64,000 nucleotides of DNA from JALGWA01 sp964604955 (GTDB lineage Bacteria; Arandabacterota; Arandabacteria; Arandabacterales; JALGWA01): contig CAZSBE010000001.1 of the NCBI GenBank assembly GCA_964604955.1, forward strand, positions 5,825 to 69,824, written 5' to 3'. Under the pieces are notes generated by a model. That model searched no databases. It worked only from the letters and a program-made list of their open reading frames with translations, and was not told where the DNA came from. Made by a program: the position numbers and the translations under genes. The first letter of the stretch is position 1, and the number at the start of each line of letters is the position of its first letter. Shown here one piece after another: positions 18,088-27,835 of the stretch.

Positions 18088-19676
18088 GCGGGCCTGCGCT
18101 TCAGAACGACAAGCGTAATATCGTCTGAACTCGGTGCTTCCTCGCGGAAGTCGTCTGCGGCGCGCACGATGGCTTCGCTTATGTCGTGCGCGCTTCGGTC
18201 CGAGTTTGCGGCGAGGACCTCCTTGAGACGGTCCTCCCCGAACTCATTCTCCTCATTGTTCATGCATTCGGTTATGCCGTCGCTGTACAGCACCACGACG
18301 TCACCCGGGGACAGTGGCTCCTCCGAGTCCCCGTACCTGGTCTCAGCGAATATGCCCAGGGGGATACCGCTGACTTCGAGTTCCTTGACTTCACCGCCTC
18401 TCACGAGATAGGGCGGATTGTGCCCGGCATTGGAGTAGATGAGATTGGAGTTCTGCGTGTCGAGAAGGAAATAGACAAACGTAATGAACCTCCCCTCACC
18501 TACTCTCCCCACGATGTCGGTGTTAATGCGGTTGAGGAGATCGCCCGGCCTCTTTATGTTCCAGGCTCTCGCCCTCAGCACGGCCTGGAGGTTCGACATC
18601 AGCATGGCGGCTCCGATTCCCTTGCCGACGACGTCGCCGATGGCCATGCCGTAGAAGTCATCATCCAGAATGAGCACGTCATAGTAATCGCCGCCCACTT
18701 CCGTGCTGGGCCGGTTGAAGCACGCTATGTCATAGCCGGAGATCTCGGGGAGCGTTTTGGGGAAGAGGTTCCGCTGAATGTCCCTTGCGATTTCTATCTC
18801 GGTATCCAGCCTCTGCTTGTCCTTTGCTATCTCGGCGAGCAGGGCATTCTCGATCTTCTCGGCGATGAGCCCGCTGAGCGCCGAGAAGAAGTAGAGGTCG
18901 GTTTCCCCGAAGAGGTTGCTGCGCTCGGTGGTATCCACGTACAGAATGCCGACGGTCTTCTCGCCGTTCCACAGGGGCGTGCAGATTGCCGACCTTATTT
19001 TCAGGCTCGCTATGCTCTCGCTCATCTTGAGATGTTCGTCGCCTTCAACGTCCCTTATGAGGATCGCCTGGTTGTCTCTGATCGCCTGGTTGGCGATCGT
19101 GCGGCTTATGGCGAACTTCTCATGCGCCGGGGAAGTCGATATGTACGCCTTGGGCGCGAGCTCGCCGTCGTCGCCGATTAGCATTATTGCGCCCCGCTGC
19201 GCCGCGGTCTTCCGAATGCATACCTGGAGGATGGAGTCCAGCAGTGTCTCCAGCGGCTGGGGTTCCGATATCCTGCGGGCCACCTCCGCGACGGCTTCCA
19301 GGAGCGTGACGGGGGCGCTCGCGAGTTTCTCGGGCGTGGGCTCGGAGAGACTTATGGCCGAAGTGGACTGCGTGTCCTTGCCGTCCTTGAGGAAGGCGAC
19401 GCTGTCGCTGGGCTCGTACACCACGCGGGAGCTTCCTATGCCTATTACGTCGCCGGGCCTGAGGGCCGCCGGATCGAACACACGCTCACCGTTTAAGAAA
19501 GTGCCGTTCCGGCTTCCGGTGTCCCGCACGAAGTAGCCCTCCTCGGCCAGATACACTTCGGCGTGCCTCCTGGATACCACGGGATCATCGATGAAGATCT
19601 CGCTGGACGGCAAGCGCCCGATGCTCAATATGCGCTTCTCGCTGGTCACGAGCTTCTGCTCGCCCGTTCCCAGCAT
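18084..19676 (-). CDS. FHA-GAF-SpoIIE (PP2C) serine/threonine phosphatase
   Basis: 530 residues with three domains: an FHA phosphothreonine-binding domain (about 15-105: RILSIGRLPSSEIFIDDP, VSRRHAEVYL, DTGSRNGTFLNGERV), a GAF sensor domain (about 125-285: TAAQRGAIMLIGDDGELAPKAYIS in part; CTPLWNGEKTVGILYVDT), a short coiled coil, and a PP2C-type SpoIIE phosphatase (about 315-528: STEVGGDYYDV, MAIGDVVGKGIGAAMLMS, SNAGHNPPYLV, VVLYSDGITECMN) with the metal-binding aspartates present. Such proteins act in partner-switching control of anti-sigma factors or other regulators. No anti-sigma or STAS gene is next to it, so the target is unknown. Confidence 0.9.
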   Translation of the reverse strand: MLGTGEQKLVTSEKRILSIGRLPSSEIFIDDPVVSRRHAEVYLAEEGYFVRDTGSRNGTFLNGERVFDPAALRPGDVIGIGSSRVVYEPSDSVAFLKDGKDTQSTSAISLSEPTPEKLASAPVTLLEAVAEVARRISEPQPLETLLDSILQVCIRKTAAQRGAIMLIGDDGELAPKAYISTSPAHEKFAISRTIANQAIRDNQAILIRDVEGDEHLKMSESIASLKIRSAICTPLWNGEKTVGILYVDTTERSNLFGETDLYFFSALSGLIAEKIENALLAEIAKDKQRLDTEIEIARDIQRNLFPKTLPEISGYDIACFNRPSTEVGGDYYDVLILDDDFYGMAIGDVVGKGIGAAMLMSNLQAVLRARAWNIKRPGDLLNRINTDIVGRVGEGRFITFVYFLLDTQNSNLIYSNAGHNPPYLVRGGEVKELEVSGIPLGIFAETRYGDSEEPLSPGDVVVLYSDGITECMNNEENEFGEDRLKEVLAANSDRSAHDISEAIVRAADDFREEAPSSDDITLVVLKRRPA

Positions 19677-19769
19677 GACGAAGAAAGAAGCCAGAAAAGC
19701 CCCCCTGCTTGATGTGTCTATCTAATATGAAGCCTAAGCAGGCCGTTACTCAAGGATAAAATCGCGTTC

Positions 19770-21632
19770 TTACCTTATGTAGCCGAGGGCCTTGAGTTTC
19801 TTGAGAAGCTCCTCGTCCACCTCCGGCGGGGGCTCCAGCTGCTGGAGCTTGCTTGTTTCGTATGACTTCACTTTTCTTATGGGGTTGTCGTCCATGTAGG
19901 CGCCGAGTATGGCCTTTTCCAGGACCCGCCCGGGGATGTCCTCAGGCACGGGCAGCCCCAGGAGGTATAGCACAGTGGGAGCGATGTCGTAGACGCTCGC
20001 GCCGCTCAGGTTGAGCCCCTTCCTGAAAGGCTTCCCGTACATCAAGAGAATCCCGGGTTCGGGGTAATGATGGGCATTGCCGTTCATCACGTGACCGTGG
20101 TCCGATACGATGATCAGGACGTCGTCCGGCCCCAGCCAGTCGACCCAGTGCTGCATGAGCCTGTCGTGGAAGATGTAGGTGCTGTCGATGACTCCGCCGA
20201 GGCACTGGACGAGCCCGGGAGACGTGAAGCGCTCAAGGTACCGGGTCATCGGGAACCTCGCGGGCTCGTGAGACAACGAGTGCTCATAGTAGAAAAGATG
20301 CTCGATGGCGTCGATGCTGGTGAGCCCGATCGCCATGAAGGTCGGGTCGAGCGTTGCGAAGAGGCTCTCTGCGGCTACCTGGTACTTGAGATCGGTGCTA
20401 GTGAAGTGCTTGAGAAGGCTCATCCTGGTCGTCGCCTTGGGGTCGACTGCAAGCGATTCAACTTCACATGATACGAAATTCTCGAGGTCGGCGGCCGGCG
20501 CTCCCCTCGTAATGTCCCTGACGTAGTTCGAGAGCTCGGGCGGGTACACGTAATTCTCCGGCCTGTCGTAGTGGAGCCTGTCGGAAACCATGAAGCCGTT
20601 CACTTTCTCGACGGGCCAGGTGTAGCGCCATCCGACTATGCCGACGTCGATATTCATGTCTCCGGCTATGTTCCAGAGCGACCTCACCTTCCTGTGGCTG
20701 GGCCCGAGGGGGCGCGAGCTCCCGAACCCCATGGCATTGAGCTTTATGAAGATCTCGGGAAGCATCATGCGCGTGGGGCAGGGAAAAGCGGAAATCCCTT
20801 CAGTCATACCCGGGTAGGCGTAGTTGATGAAACCGCCTACGCCGTGCCTCAAGGGCGGATGGCCGGTAGCCAGGGTCGTCCAAACGGGGGGGGAGACAGT
20901 CGGCGAAAGGGTCGCCAGGTGGCCGCGCACGCCGTTCCTGACAAGGTGCTTGTATGCGGGGAGCTTCCGCTGCGTTATGAGCGAATCGATTATGCCCCAT
21001 GTCGCCCCGTCGTCTACTATGACAAGCACGCGGTCGACGCCGCCCTGGCGAACCGGCAGGCCGGCCTCTTCGGGCGTATACGTCTTCACACCGAGTGTGG
21101 GGGTCGAGAGGATGCTGACGATGACCGCGACGGCAAGGCATCCGAGTGCCAGGCCGTAGAGCCCCAGTCTCACCCGCCTGACGCGCCAGAACCTGGACAG
21201 CAGGTATGCAATACCTCCCGCGAGCGCACCGGCGGCGACGCAGCCTACGGCCAGCGCCACCGTGATCATGAAGCTCTTGGTGGGTGTGTAGATGAGGTGG
21301 GGCGCGCGTTTATCCAGAAACTGGTGACATCCGTAACATGCTCCGAACCTGTCGATGAAGAGCAGAATGGTGGTGAGCACGGTGATGATCAGGAAGACGG
21401 CCTTGCCGGGGTCGAGTTTCCGCCACCATCCGACGGCGGCAATCACCGTCGTGAGCGCCGCTCCGCATATCCCGAACAGGAACGTCGACCAGAAGAGCAG
21501 GAGAATAAGACTGAGCGGGGACTTCCACAGGTAGTTCACTCCGGCAAGCTCGAGTCCCACAAGGAAACCGATATAGCCCGCGGGGACGAACCCCAATACG
21601 AGAATGAATTTAAGGTGCTTCAGACCCGGCAC
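19770..21632 (-). CDS. Membrane-anchored alkaline phosphatase superfamily protein (phosphodiesterase/nucleotide pyrophosphatase type)
   Basis: 620 residues. Five or so N-terminal transmembrane helices (FILVLGFVPAGYIGFLVGLEL onward) lead to a type I phosphodiesterase domain: RVLVIVDDGATWGIIDSLI with the first metal-binding aspartates, TLSPTVSPPVWTTLATGHPP around the nucleophilic Thr, LTSIDAIEHLFYYEHSL (Asp...His) and LIIVSDHGHVMNG (Asp-His). It ends with KKLKALGYIR. The family cleaves phosphodiester or phosphonate bonds or moves phospho-groups on envelope glycans; substrate unknown. It lies 2 bp from the C25 peptidase gene on the same strand, probably cotranscribed, and faces a paralogue at 24163. 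Confidence 0.83.
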   Translation of the reverse strand: MPGLKHLKFILVLGFVPAGYIGFLVGLELAGVNYLWKSPLSLILLLFWSTFLFGICGAALTTVIAAVGWWRKLDPGKAVFLIITVLTTILLFIDRFGACYGCHQFLDKRAPHLIYTPTKSFMITVALAVGCVAAGALAGGIAYLLSRFWRVRRVRLGLYGLALGCLAVAVIVSILSTPTLGVKTYTPEEAGLPVRQGGVDRVLVIVDDGATWGIIDSLITQRKLPAYKHLVRNGVRGHLATLSPTVSPPVWTTLATGHPPLRHGVGGFINYAYPGMTEGISAFPCPTRMMLPEIFIKLNAMGFGSSRPLGPSHRKVRSLWNIAGDMNIDVGIVGWRYTWPVEKVNGFMVSDRLHYDRPENYVYPPELSNYVRDITRGAPAADLENFVSCEVESLAVDPKATTRMSLLKHFTSTDLKYQVAAESLFATLDPTFMAIGLTSIDAIEHLFYYEHSLSHEPARFPMTRYLERFTSPGLVQCLGGVIDSTYIFHDRLMQHWVDWLGPDDVLIIVSDHGHVMNGNAHHYPEPGILLMYGKPFRKGLNLSGASVYDIAPTVLYLLGLPVPEDIPGRVLEKAILGAYMDDNPIRKVKSYETSKLQQLEPPPEVDEELLKKLKALGYIR

Positions 21633-21634
21633 TC

Positions 21635-24004
21635 CTATCTCAGGAACACGAACTTGGTCGAGATTGTGTCATTCCCGTCGGAAATCTTCAAGAAGTAAAT
21701 CCCCGCCGGGACCGCTGAGCCCCGGCCTGACCGGCCGTCCCAGGTGACGGTATTGTGTGAAGTCGTGGTTTTCTCAACCGGTATCGAGCTCACCTGGCGC
21801 CCGCACGCGTCGTATATCTCGATGACTCCACCGCGGGCCGCCGCCCCGGTCCCGGGAAGAGCATACTCCACGATGACACTGCCGGAAGCCGGGTTGGGGC
21901 GTACTATCATGCTCAGCGGAAGCACCGCCCCGGGGCTCACGCCCGCATCGCCCTCGCTGACGTGAGTCGTTCCGAGATACGGAAGGTAGCCGTTCCTGGT
22001 TACCGTCACCGTCATGTCTCCCGAGTCCACCGGGGATATGGCGAAAGAGACAAGCCCGTCGCCGGTGGTTTCGGCGACCTCGTAGAGGTCGTTCTTCTTC
22101 CACAGGCACACCCTCGCGCCGGTGAGCGGCGTGCCGGCATTCGTAACATAAACGCTGAAAGACTGTGATCCCGGGTCGATGTCGGTGTCGTGCTGGGCGA
22201 AGAGCGTAAGCGGCGTATCCAGCCACACAGGCGTCTCCGGGCATCCGAACAGGTTGGACGTGAACTGAGTCCAGCGGTCGGTCCCGTTGTAACCCGAACT
22301 CGGCACCCGCTGCGCCTTGGCGTCGGCGTGGATGATACCCAGGTGCTGATGCCCGCGCGTGAACATCGACTTGAAGAACTCCCGGTCGTAGAGCTCCCCG
22401 GTGCCATATCCCGGGCTGCCCGGCCAGTACCACCCGTAACGCGAGTTGCCTACGAAGAAACCGCCGCCGCCGGGCGACTCGATGAACGACCGCCCGAAAC
22501 ATCCGAACAGGCCCTCGAAGTTGCCGGGATCGCAGGCGACCGTATAGAGAACGCAGTAGCGCGGGGCGTTCGTGAGCGCCGTCGCGTCTTCCTTGTTGAG
22601 CACGTTCGGGCCGATCGATATGAGTGAGTTGTTGCCGTGGCCGTCGTGGTTGACGAACCCCTGTCCCGAGTTGAGAGCGTTCATGGCCGAGGTCTTGTTG
22701 AGATTGCCGCTCGATTCATAGAGCTTGGTGATCGGACTGAAGCGAGCCGGCACGGACTCGGTGTCTATGAGGTTCTTGGCTATTCCGCCGTCGGTCTGCG
22801 CGTCCGCGTACTCGGCGAGGAAGAGCATGTCGAGCTGGTAGTCGGCCGGATAAGAGTGAAAGCCCTCATAGGTAAGGATCTTCTCCACCGCAACCGCGAC
22901 GGCTTCTCCCGTATTACAGGGTATCCTCCCGACCCACACGTCGGAGTAGAGGTCGGTATTGTCGGAAGTCTCGCCCCACAGGCCGTCGCCGTCCGCGTTC
23001 CAGTCGCCGTCGAGGTCTGCGAAGTAGAGATCGCAGGGGATACCTTCGTCGACCGTCCCCCCGACCGAGCAGTAGCAGCCCCTTATCTGGGCCTTCGGGG
23101 CAGCCATCGTAACCAGGACCCAGGCCGTGCCGTGGTTGAGGTAATAGTCGAGAACGCAGTTCCTGAGTTTCTCGGCGTCGTCGCGGCCGCTGTACGCAGC
23201 CAGTATGTCTGCGGTAGTGACTATCTCGGCGGGGACGCCCTTTCTCGTCTTCCATTCCCGCAGCAGCTCGTATTCGTCGGCGTGGTTCTGGAGGGCGACA
23301 ATAAGGTACTCGGTCGCGACTGACGGGTCTAGCGAGGCGCCGGAGAAATCGGCATACAGGTCATCTCCGTTCTCGACCAGTCCCTCCACGACGCTGTTCC
23401 TGAGTTTCCGGACCGCCTCGGTCTCCAGGGGAACAGGGGCTTCTTCCGCGGCACCGGTGAGCTCTACCACGAGTTCCATGCCGGTGTTCAGGATTACTTC
23501 CCCGGCCGCCGGTACGTACTGGACCGGGAAGACACGCACGCTGGCTATCTTCCTGCCGGCCATGTAGCCGGTACTGACATCGGAGACCGGCGAGGTGGGG
23601 TAAGCCTCAGAGGAGGAGTAAACCGCCTCGTCCGGCAACGCGTATTCCCGGGGGAAGCCTTTCGTAAGAGGCATCTCCGGCTGGGCCGGCATTATAAGAT
23701 ACGTTCCCGGGAGCGTAGTCCTTTCCACGGAATCCAGCCTTACCTGCTTCACCTCCATGCCCCTGGGGACATAGAAGCTCACGGTCCTTACCGGGAGGCA
23801 GGGGAGGCCGGTCTCCCTCGTGAAATCCAGTCCGGGCATGCCTATGAGGTCGTACGGTTCGCCTGCCACGAGCCGCTCCGCGACCTGGAGATTCTCCTGG
23901 CCGAAGCGAAGGGGTATGGCGGCAAGTTCACCGTCCGCCGCCGGGGAAACGCCCGTGAGAACAAACAGGATGAGGCCCAGGGCCAGGAAGGGAGCTGCTT
24001 TCAT
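21635..24004 (-). CDS. Gingipain-like C25 cysteine peptidase with C-terminal sorting domain
   Basis: 789 residues. Signal peptide (MKAAPFLALGLILFVLTGVSPA), a propeptide region, then the C25 catalytic domain: EYLIVALQNHADEYELLREWKTRKG in part, IPCDLYFADLDGDWNADGDG, catalytic His in GFVNHDGHGNNSL and catalytic Cys in YTVACDPGNFEG. An Ig-like domain and a type-A sorting domain follow (VRPNPASGSVIVEYALPG, IEIYDACGRQVSSI, VTWDGRSGRGSAV, final KFVFLR). C25 enzymes are secreted endopeptidases, best known from Porphyromonas, usually exported by type IX secretion. The ATG at 24004 follows AGGAGACCCGAA; the upstream in-frame ATG at 24052 lacks a site and would spoil the signal peptide. Confidence 0.87.
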   Translation of the reverse strand: MKAAPFLALGLILFVLTGVSPAADGELAAIPLRFGQENLQVAERLVAGEPYDLIGMPGLDFTRETGLPCLPVRTVSFYVPRGMEVKQVRLDSVERTTLPGTYLIMPAQPEMPLTKGFPREYALPDEAVYSSSEAYPTSPVSDVSTGYMAGRKIASVRVFPVQYVPAAGEVILNTGMELVVELTGAAEEAPVPLETEAVRKLRNSVVEGLVENGDDLYADFSGASLDPSVATEYLIVALQNHADEYELLREWKTRKGVPAEIVTTADILAAYSGRDDAEKLRNCVLDYYLNHGTAWVLVTMAAPKAQIRGCYCSVGGTVDEGIPCDLYFADLDGDWNADGDGLWGETSDNTDLYSDVWVGRIPCNTGEAVAVAVEKILTYEGFHSYPADYQLDMLFLAEYADAQTDGGIAKNLIDTESVPARFSPITKLYESSGNLNKTSAMNALNSGQGFVNHDGHGNNSLISIGPNVLNKEDATALTNAPRYCVLYTVACDPGNFEGLFGCFGRSFIESPGGGGFFVGNSRYGWYWPGSPGYGTGELYDREFFKSMFTRGHQHLGIIHADAKAQRVPSSGYNGTDRWTQFTSNLFGCPETPVWLDTPLTLFAQHDTDIDPGSQSFSVYVTNAGTPLTGARVCLWKKNDLYEVAETTGDGLVSFAISPVDSGDMTVTVTRNGYLPYLGTTHVSEGDAGVSPGAVLPLSMIVRPNPASGSVIVEYALPGTGAAARGGVIEIYDACGRQVSSIPVEKTTTSHNTVTWDGRSGRGSAVPAGIYFLKISDGNDTISTKFVFLR

Positions 24005-24162
24005 TTCGGGTCTCCTATCGGTATGTCGGTTTGCGCAGAACGGATCCCACACTATTTAATCATATCGCAAAATCCAGCCTAAGTCAAAACATGACGCGCG
24101 GCCAGGCCGGCCGGAATTAAGTGTTGTATCGCCTGCCGTTTTCAATGAGAATCAGGTTGGAT

Positions 24163-26370
24163 ATGGAAAACGCGAAACCGAGAATTTCCGCATTCGAGAT
24201 CATGGTGGCCGGCATACTGACGGGGCTTCTCTATTTCATAGCGTGTCTCGTGCTCATGTTCCCTTCCGAGCAACTCGCCCTCCTCGGGGGCGGCTTCATG
24301 AAATTGAACCTCTTTGCCTACTCGGCGGCCTTCTGGGTTGTCGCCTTCACGGCGCTGGCCGCGCTTCTCGCCCTGGTCACGTTTCCGATTGTCGCCATTG
24401 CGGGGAAGAGATGGTCGGTTGTCGTCGCGCGCATGATCATGTATTTCGCGCTGGCGGCGTCCTTCACCATGGGCTTCGCGGTGTGGACGTACTACATGAA
24501 CGCGGCGCCGCTCCTGCCCCGGTACGTTTTGATGAACGACATCATGAACGTCGCTCTCCTGGTCGCGCTCTCATCCGGTGCGTTCGCTTTCGGGATGAGT
24601 TTCATCGTGACCTTCCGGCTGGGATCCGCCTCGAGATGGCTCGCGCCGCACAGGCGCCTCGCGAGGGGGATTCTCCTGGCCTGCGTCGCTTACGTCATCT
24701 TCGCGAACCTCGCGACGCCCCTCATCACGCATGAAAGTTCCGGCGGGGCAGGGGATGGGGATGGGCACGCGGCGCCAGCCAGACGGGTCGTGGTCCTGGG
24801 CCTGGACGCGGGCACCTGGAATGTCGCGCTTCCTTTCATTGAGGCAGGCGACCTGCCCACCATGAAACACATGATGGACACGGGGGCTTACGGTTATCTT
24901 GCTACCTACGGCCACCAGTTTACCCCTATGGTATGGACGAGCATGGCGACGGGAAAGACCGTCGACAAGCACGGCGTGCGGCACTTCGGCAACCTGAGCG
25001 GCGACTGGAACGCCGCTCCTGTCTGGTCCATAATCTCCGACGCGGGCATGAAGGTGGCAGTCGTAAACTGGGTATGCACCTGGCCGCCGTTCAAGGTCAA
25101 CGGGGCCTTCATATCCAAGGTCATAGCGCCGCAGCCCGACCGGACCTATTTCTCACCCGAATTCGAGTATCTTAAGCCGGCCGCCGACTCGATTCTTTCC
25201 CGGTGGGATTACGAGGTCCCCCGTGACGACGCGGGCAGGATCGCCTATGCCGAACACGAGATGTCATATCTTGCCCGGTTGGACGATGAAATCGTCTCCA
25301 GGATTTCTCCGGATTTTGTAGCGCACTATTACTACTCGCCGGACATGGTCGGACATTTCTTCTGGAAGGACATGGACCCCGGTATGCTGAACGGGCGCGA
25401 CTGGCTTGGGGAGGAGGCGGAGCCCCATCGCGCGCATGTGATAAGGGATGTGTGGGTCGCCTCCGACAGGTTACTCGCCCGGCTCATGCAACACTACGGT
25501 GACGGCGCCACCTACTTCGTCCTGTCCGACCACGGCATGCGGCCCGTAACGCGGCGCATGGCCGGCCTCAAGATGAACTCCCTTCTGGAAGCCCTGGGCT
25601 ACGTGACAATGGTCGCGGGAGAGGTCGACCGCGGTGTTTCCACTTGCTACGAGCTGGAAGGGCCGCCCCATTTCAGGTTCGACATCAAGATAAACCCGTC
25701 CGCCTACTCGGGAGGCGAGGAGGACTTCGCCGCGGTGAGAGATCGGATAGAGGCCGACCTCATGGCGCTCAGGGTCAGAGAGACCGGCCGCCTCATCTTC
25801 ACGGCGGCGGAACCGTCCGATTCCCCTGCCCCCGACGGTGAGCCGGACCTCGTGGTGTATGCATCCGATGTTATCCTCGATCTCTCTAACCGGGACAGGC
25901 ACGTGGTCGCCGGCGGCGCGGACCTCCCGCTGGCTGACCTTCTCGCTCCGCACCCCTGGTCCGGAAGGCACCGCGCCCGCGGCATGTTTCTGGCGAGCGG
26001 GCCGGCAATCAATCACCGCTACACCGGCGCGTACATCGTCGACGATCCTTATACCTCCATCTTCAGCTACGTAAACGGTGTCATGCCGGGTCCGACATCC
26101 CTTGCGCCGCTACTCAGGGCCCTCCACCTGATCGACGCCGCCACGACTCTGGATACCACCCCCACGTTCCTCTATCTTCTAGGGCTGCCCGTGGCCGAGG
26201 ACATGGACGGCCGCGTACTCGGCGAGCTCATAACGGGCGACTTCCGCAGGGATAACCCGGTGAAAACCGTGCCGGGATACGGCCAGGGCTCGATAACAGA
26301 GGTCGATGACGAGAGAATCGACGAGGAGCAGCTGAAGGAGCGCCTGAAGGCCCTCGGCTATATTCAGTAA
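24163..26370 (+). CDS. Membrane-anchored alkaline phosphatase superfamily protein
   Basis: 735 residues from the ATG at 24163; earlier in-frame starts exist at 24121 and 24145, none with a good ribosome site. Several N-terminal transmembrane helices precede a phosphodiesterase domain: RRVVVLGLDAGTWNVALPFIEAG in part, a nucleophile region HQFTPMVWTSMATGK, DFVAHYYYSPDMVGHFFW and FVLSDHGMRP. The C terminus (ERLKALGYIQ) closely matches that of the protein at 19770 (KKLKALGYIR), and the overall architecture is shared, so they are paralogues placed on either side of the C25 peptidase gene. Substrate unknown; the domain should face the periplasm. Confidence 0.83.
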   Translation: MENAKPRISAFEIMVAGILTGLLYFIACLVLMFPSEQLALLGGGFMKLNLFAYSAAFWVVAFTALAALLALVTFPIVAIAGKRWSVVVARMIMYFALAASFTMGFAVWTYYMNAAPLLPRYVLMNDIMNVALLVALSSGAFAFGMSFIVTFRLGSASRWLAPHRRLARGILLACVAYVIFANLATPLITHESSGGAGDGDGHAAPARRVVVLGLDAGTWNVALPFIEAGDLPTMKHMMDTGAYGYLATYGHQFTPMVWTSMATGKTVDKHGVRHFGNLSGDWNAAPVWSIISDAGMKVAVVNWVCTWPPFKVNGAFISKVIAPQPDRTYFSPEFEYLKPAADSILSRWDYEVPRDDAGRIAYAEHEMSYLARLDDEIVSRISPDFVAHYYYSPDMVGHFFWKDMDPGMLNGRDWLGEEAEPHRAHVIRDVWVASDRLLARLMQHYGDGATYFVLSDHGMRPVTRRMAGLKMNSLLEALGYVTMVAGEVDRGVSTCYELEGPPHFRFDIKINPSAYSGGEEDFAAVRDRIEADLMALRVRETGRLIFTAAEPSDSPAPDGEPDLVVYASDVILDLSNRDRHVVAGGADLPLADLLAPHPWSGRHRARGMFLASGPAINHRYTGAYIVDDPYTSIFSYVNGVMPGPTSLAPLLRALHLIDAATTLDTTPTFLYLLGLPVAEDMDGRVLGELITGDFRRDNPVKTVPGYGQGSITEVDDERIDEEQLKERLKALGYIQ

Positions 26371-26404
26371 AGCAGCCCGCGGGATTGCCGATAATTACAA
26401 TGAG

Positions 26405-27733
26405 ATGCGAGCACATGCAAGACCATATCAAGTAGTCCTAATAACCATTGATGCTCTGCGCGCCGACCACCTCGGCTGCTACGGTTATAAGAGGGACACC
26501 AGCCCGACGATCGACCGGGTCGCGACCGAGAACGTGATGCTGGACTGGGTCTTCAGCCCCAACTCATTTGCCCTGTCATCGCATTACTCGATGATGACGT
26601 CGCTCTATCCCAGCTTCCACTCCATCAGGTTCCGGGGCGGCGGGTGCGGCAGCCTCGAGGCGGCCGAGCCAACCGCCGCCGAGGTGCTCTCAAAGAACGG
26701 TTTCGCCGCCGGCGCATTCATAAGTTCGTCCGTCCTCGGGGGGGCCAACGCGATGCCCATAACCAGGGGCTTCGATGTCTACGACGAGGAGACCACGCAT
26801 CGCGAGTCGGGCAGGAACGGCGAGATGCGAAGGTGGGCGAAGGACACCAACACGGCTGCGGTCGAGTGGATGGCGAAGCATAAGAGGGAACGCTTCTTCT
26901 GCTGGGTGCATTACATGGACGCGCACGGGCCCTATGACGCCCCGCATCCCTTCGGCGACCATTTCCTCAAAGAGATCGAGCATCTCCCTGCGCGGAGCCT
27001 CGAAGTCGTCGAAGACGGCGCGACCGGCGGGATTCCGGCCTACCAGGTTCTGAACCCCCGCACCGACGGCTTCGGCAATTTCTTAAGCTATGAAGACAAC
27101 TACCACTGTTACGCTGCGCGTTATGACGGCGGCATAAGGTATGTGGACTCATGCGTTGCAAGGCTCATAGAAGATCTCGTGCGGCTCGGGATCTACGACA
27201 ATGTTCTCCTCGTGATAACGTCCAACCACGGCGAGGCCATGGGTGAGAACGACGTCTACTTCTGCCACGGTCTCACGGTGGGGCTGGACCAGATCCGGGT
27301 GCCGCTGATTTTCCGCTTCCCGGAGAAGTCGGGCATCGCGCCTGCGAGGCTGGGCGCGCATTCCAGCCTTATCGATATCGCGCCGACCGTCCTCGATTTC
27401 GTCGGCGCCCAGATGCATGGAGCCCAGGGCGTTTCCCTGCTGCCGCTGTTCCGGGGTGATGACGGCCACCGCTTCGACGGCCGAATCGTCTTCTCGGAAA
27501 TCCAGACGCAGGTGGCCGCCATGGACATGCAGCACCAGGTCCTCATGGGAAGAGGCGTCCCCGAAGACCTCCAGTTCCCGTACCACCACCCCGAAGCTCC
27601 CCATCAGAACCGGGTCGCCGCCTACCGCGGGCCCGGCAACCGCGCTCCCGAAAACGTTTTTTCCAGACTCGGCGCGCTCGCCATGGAGTTCGACGCCCGG
27701 GCCCGAGAGACCGCCCGGCCCGTAGAGGTCTGA
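26405..27733 (+). CDS. Sulfatase-like hydrolase lacking the formylglycine motif
   Basis: 442 residues, no signal peptide. Sulfatase fold: VVLITIDALRADHLGCYGY (metal-binding Asp pair), WVHYMDAHGPYDAPHP, LLVITSNHGEAMGENDVYFCHG and IDIAPTVLDFVGA. The segment that should hold the formylglycine precursor (C/S-x-P-x-R) reads SFALSSHYSMMTSLYPS, so classical sulfatase maturation cannot occur. It aligns better with PSHASMLTSLYP-type phosphatase/phosphotransferase relatives. No Shine-Dalgarno sequence precedes the ATG. It follows the previous gene by 34 bp and is the third alkaline phosphatase superfamily member in 8 kb. Confidence 0.8.
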   Translation: MRAHARPYQVVLITIDALRADHLGCYGYKRDTSPTIDRVATENVMLDWVFSPNSFALSSHYSMMTSLYPSFHSIRFRGGGCGSLEAAEPTAAEVLSKNGFAAGAFISSSVLGGANAMPITRGFDVYDEETTHRESGRNGEMRRWAKDTNTAAVEWMAKHKRERFFCWVHYMDAHGPYDAPHPFGDHFLKEIEHLPARSLEVVEDGATGGIPAYQVLNPRTDGFGNFLSYEDNYHCYAARYDGGIRYVDSCVARLIEDLVRLGIYDNVLLVITSNHGEAMGENDVYFCHGLTVGLDQIRVPLIFRFPEKSGIAPARLGAHSSLIDIAPTVLDFVGAQMHGAQGVSLLPLFRGDDGHRFDGRIVFSEIQTQVAAMDMQHQVLMGRGVPEDLQFPYHHPEAPHQNRVAAYRGPGNRAPENVFSRLGALAMEFDARARETARPVEV

Positions 27734-27835
27734 GTCCCGGGCATCAAGCCTGGACTATCGACTCGCAGCCAATTTAGGACCCCATCATCTGCGGGATGTG
27801 TTATCGTGTCTTGATCTTGAACGCGGGAGTCCGGT

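Noticed and set aside
19770..26370. LKALGYI endings of the two phosphatase-like proteins as a second sorting tag.
   Set aside because: Both proteins are homologous throughout and this ending is common in that family, so shared descent explains it.
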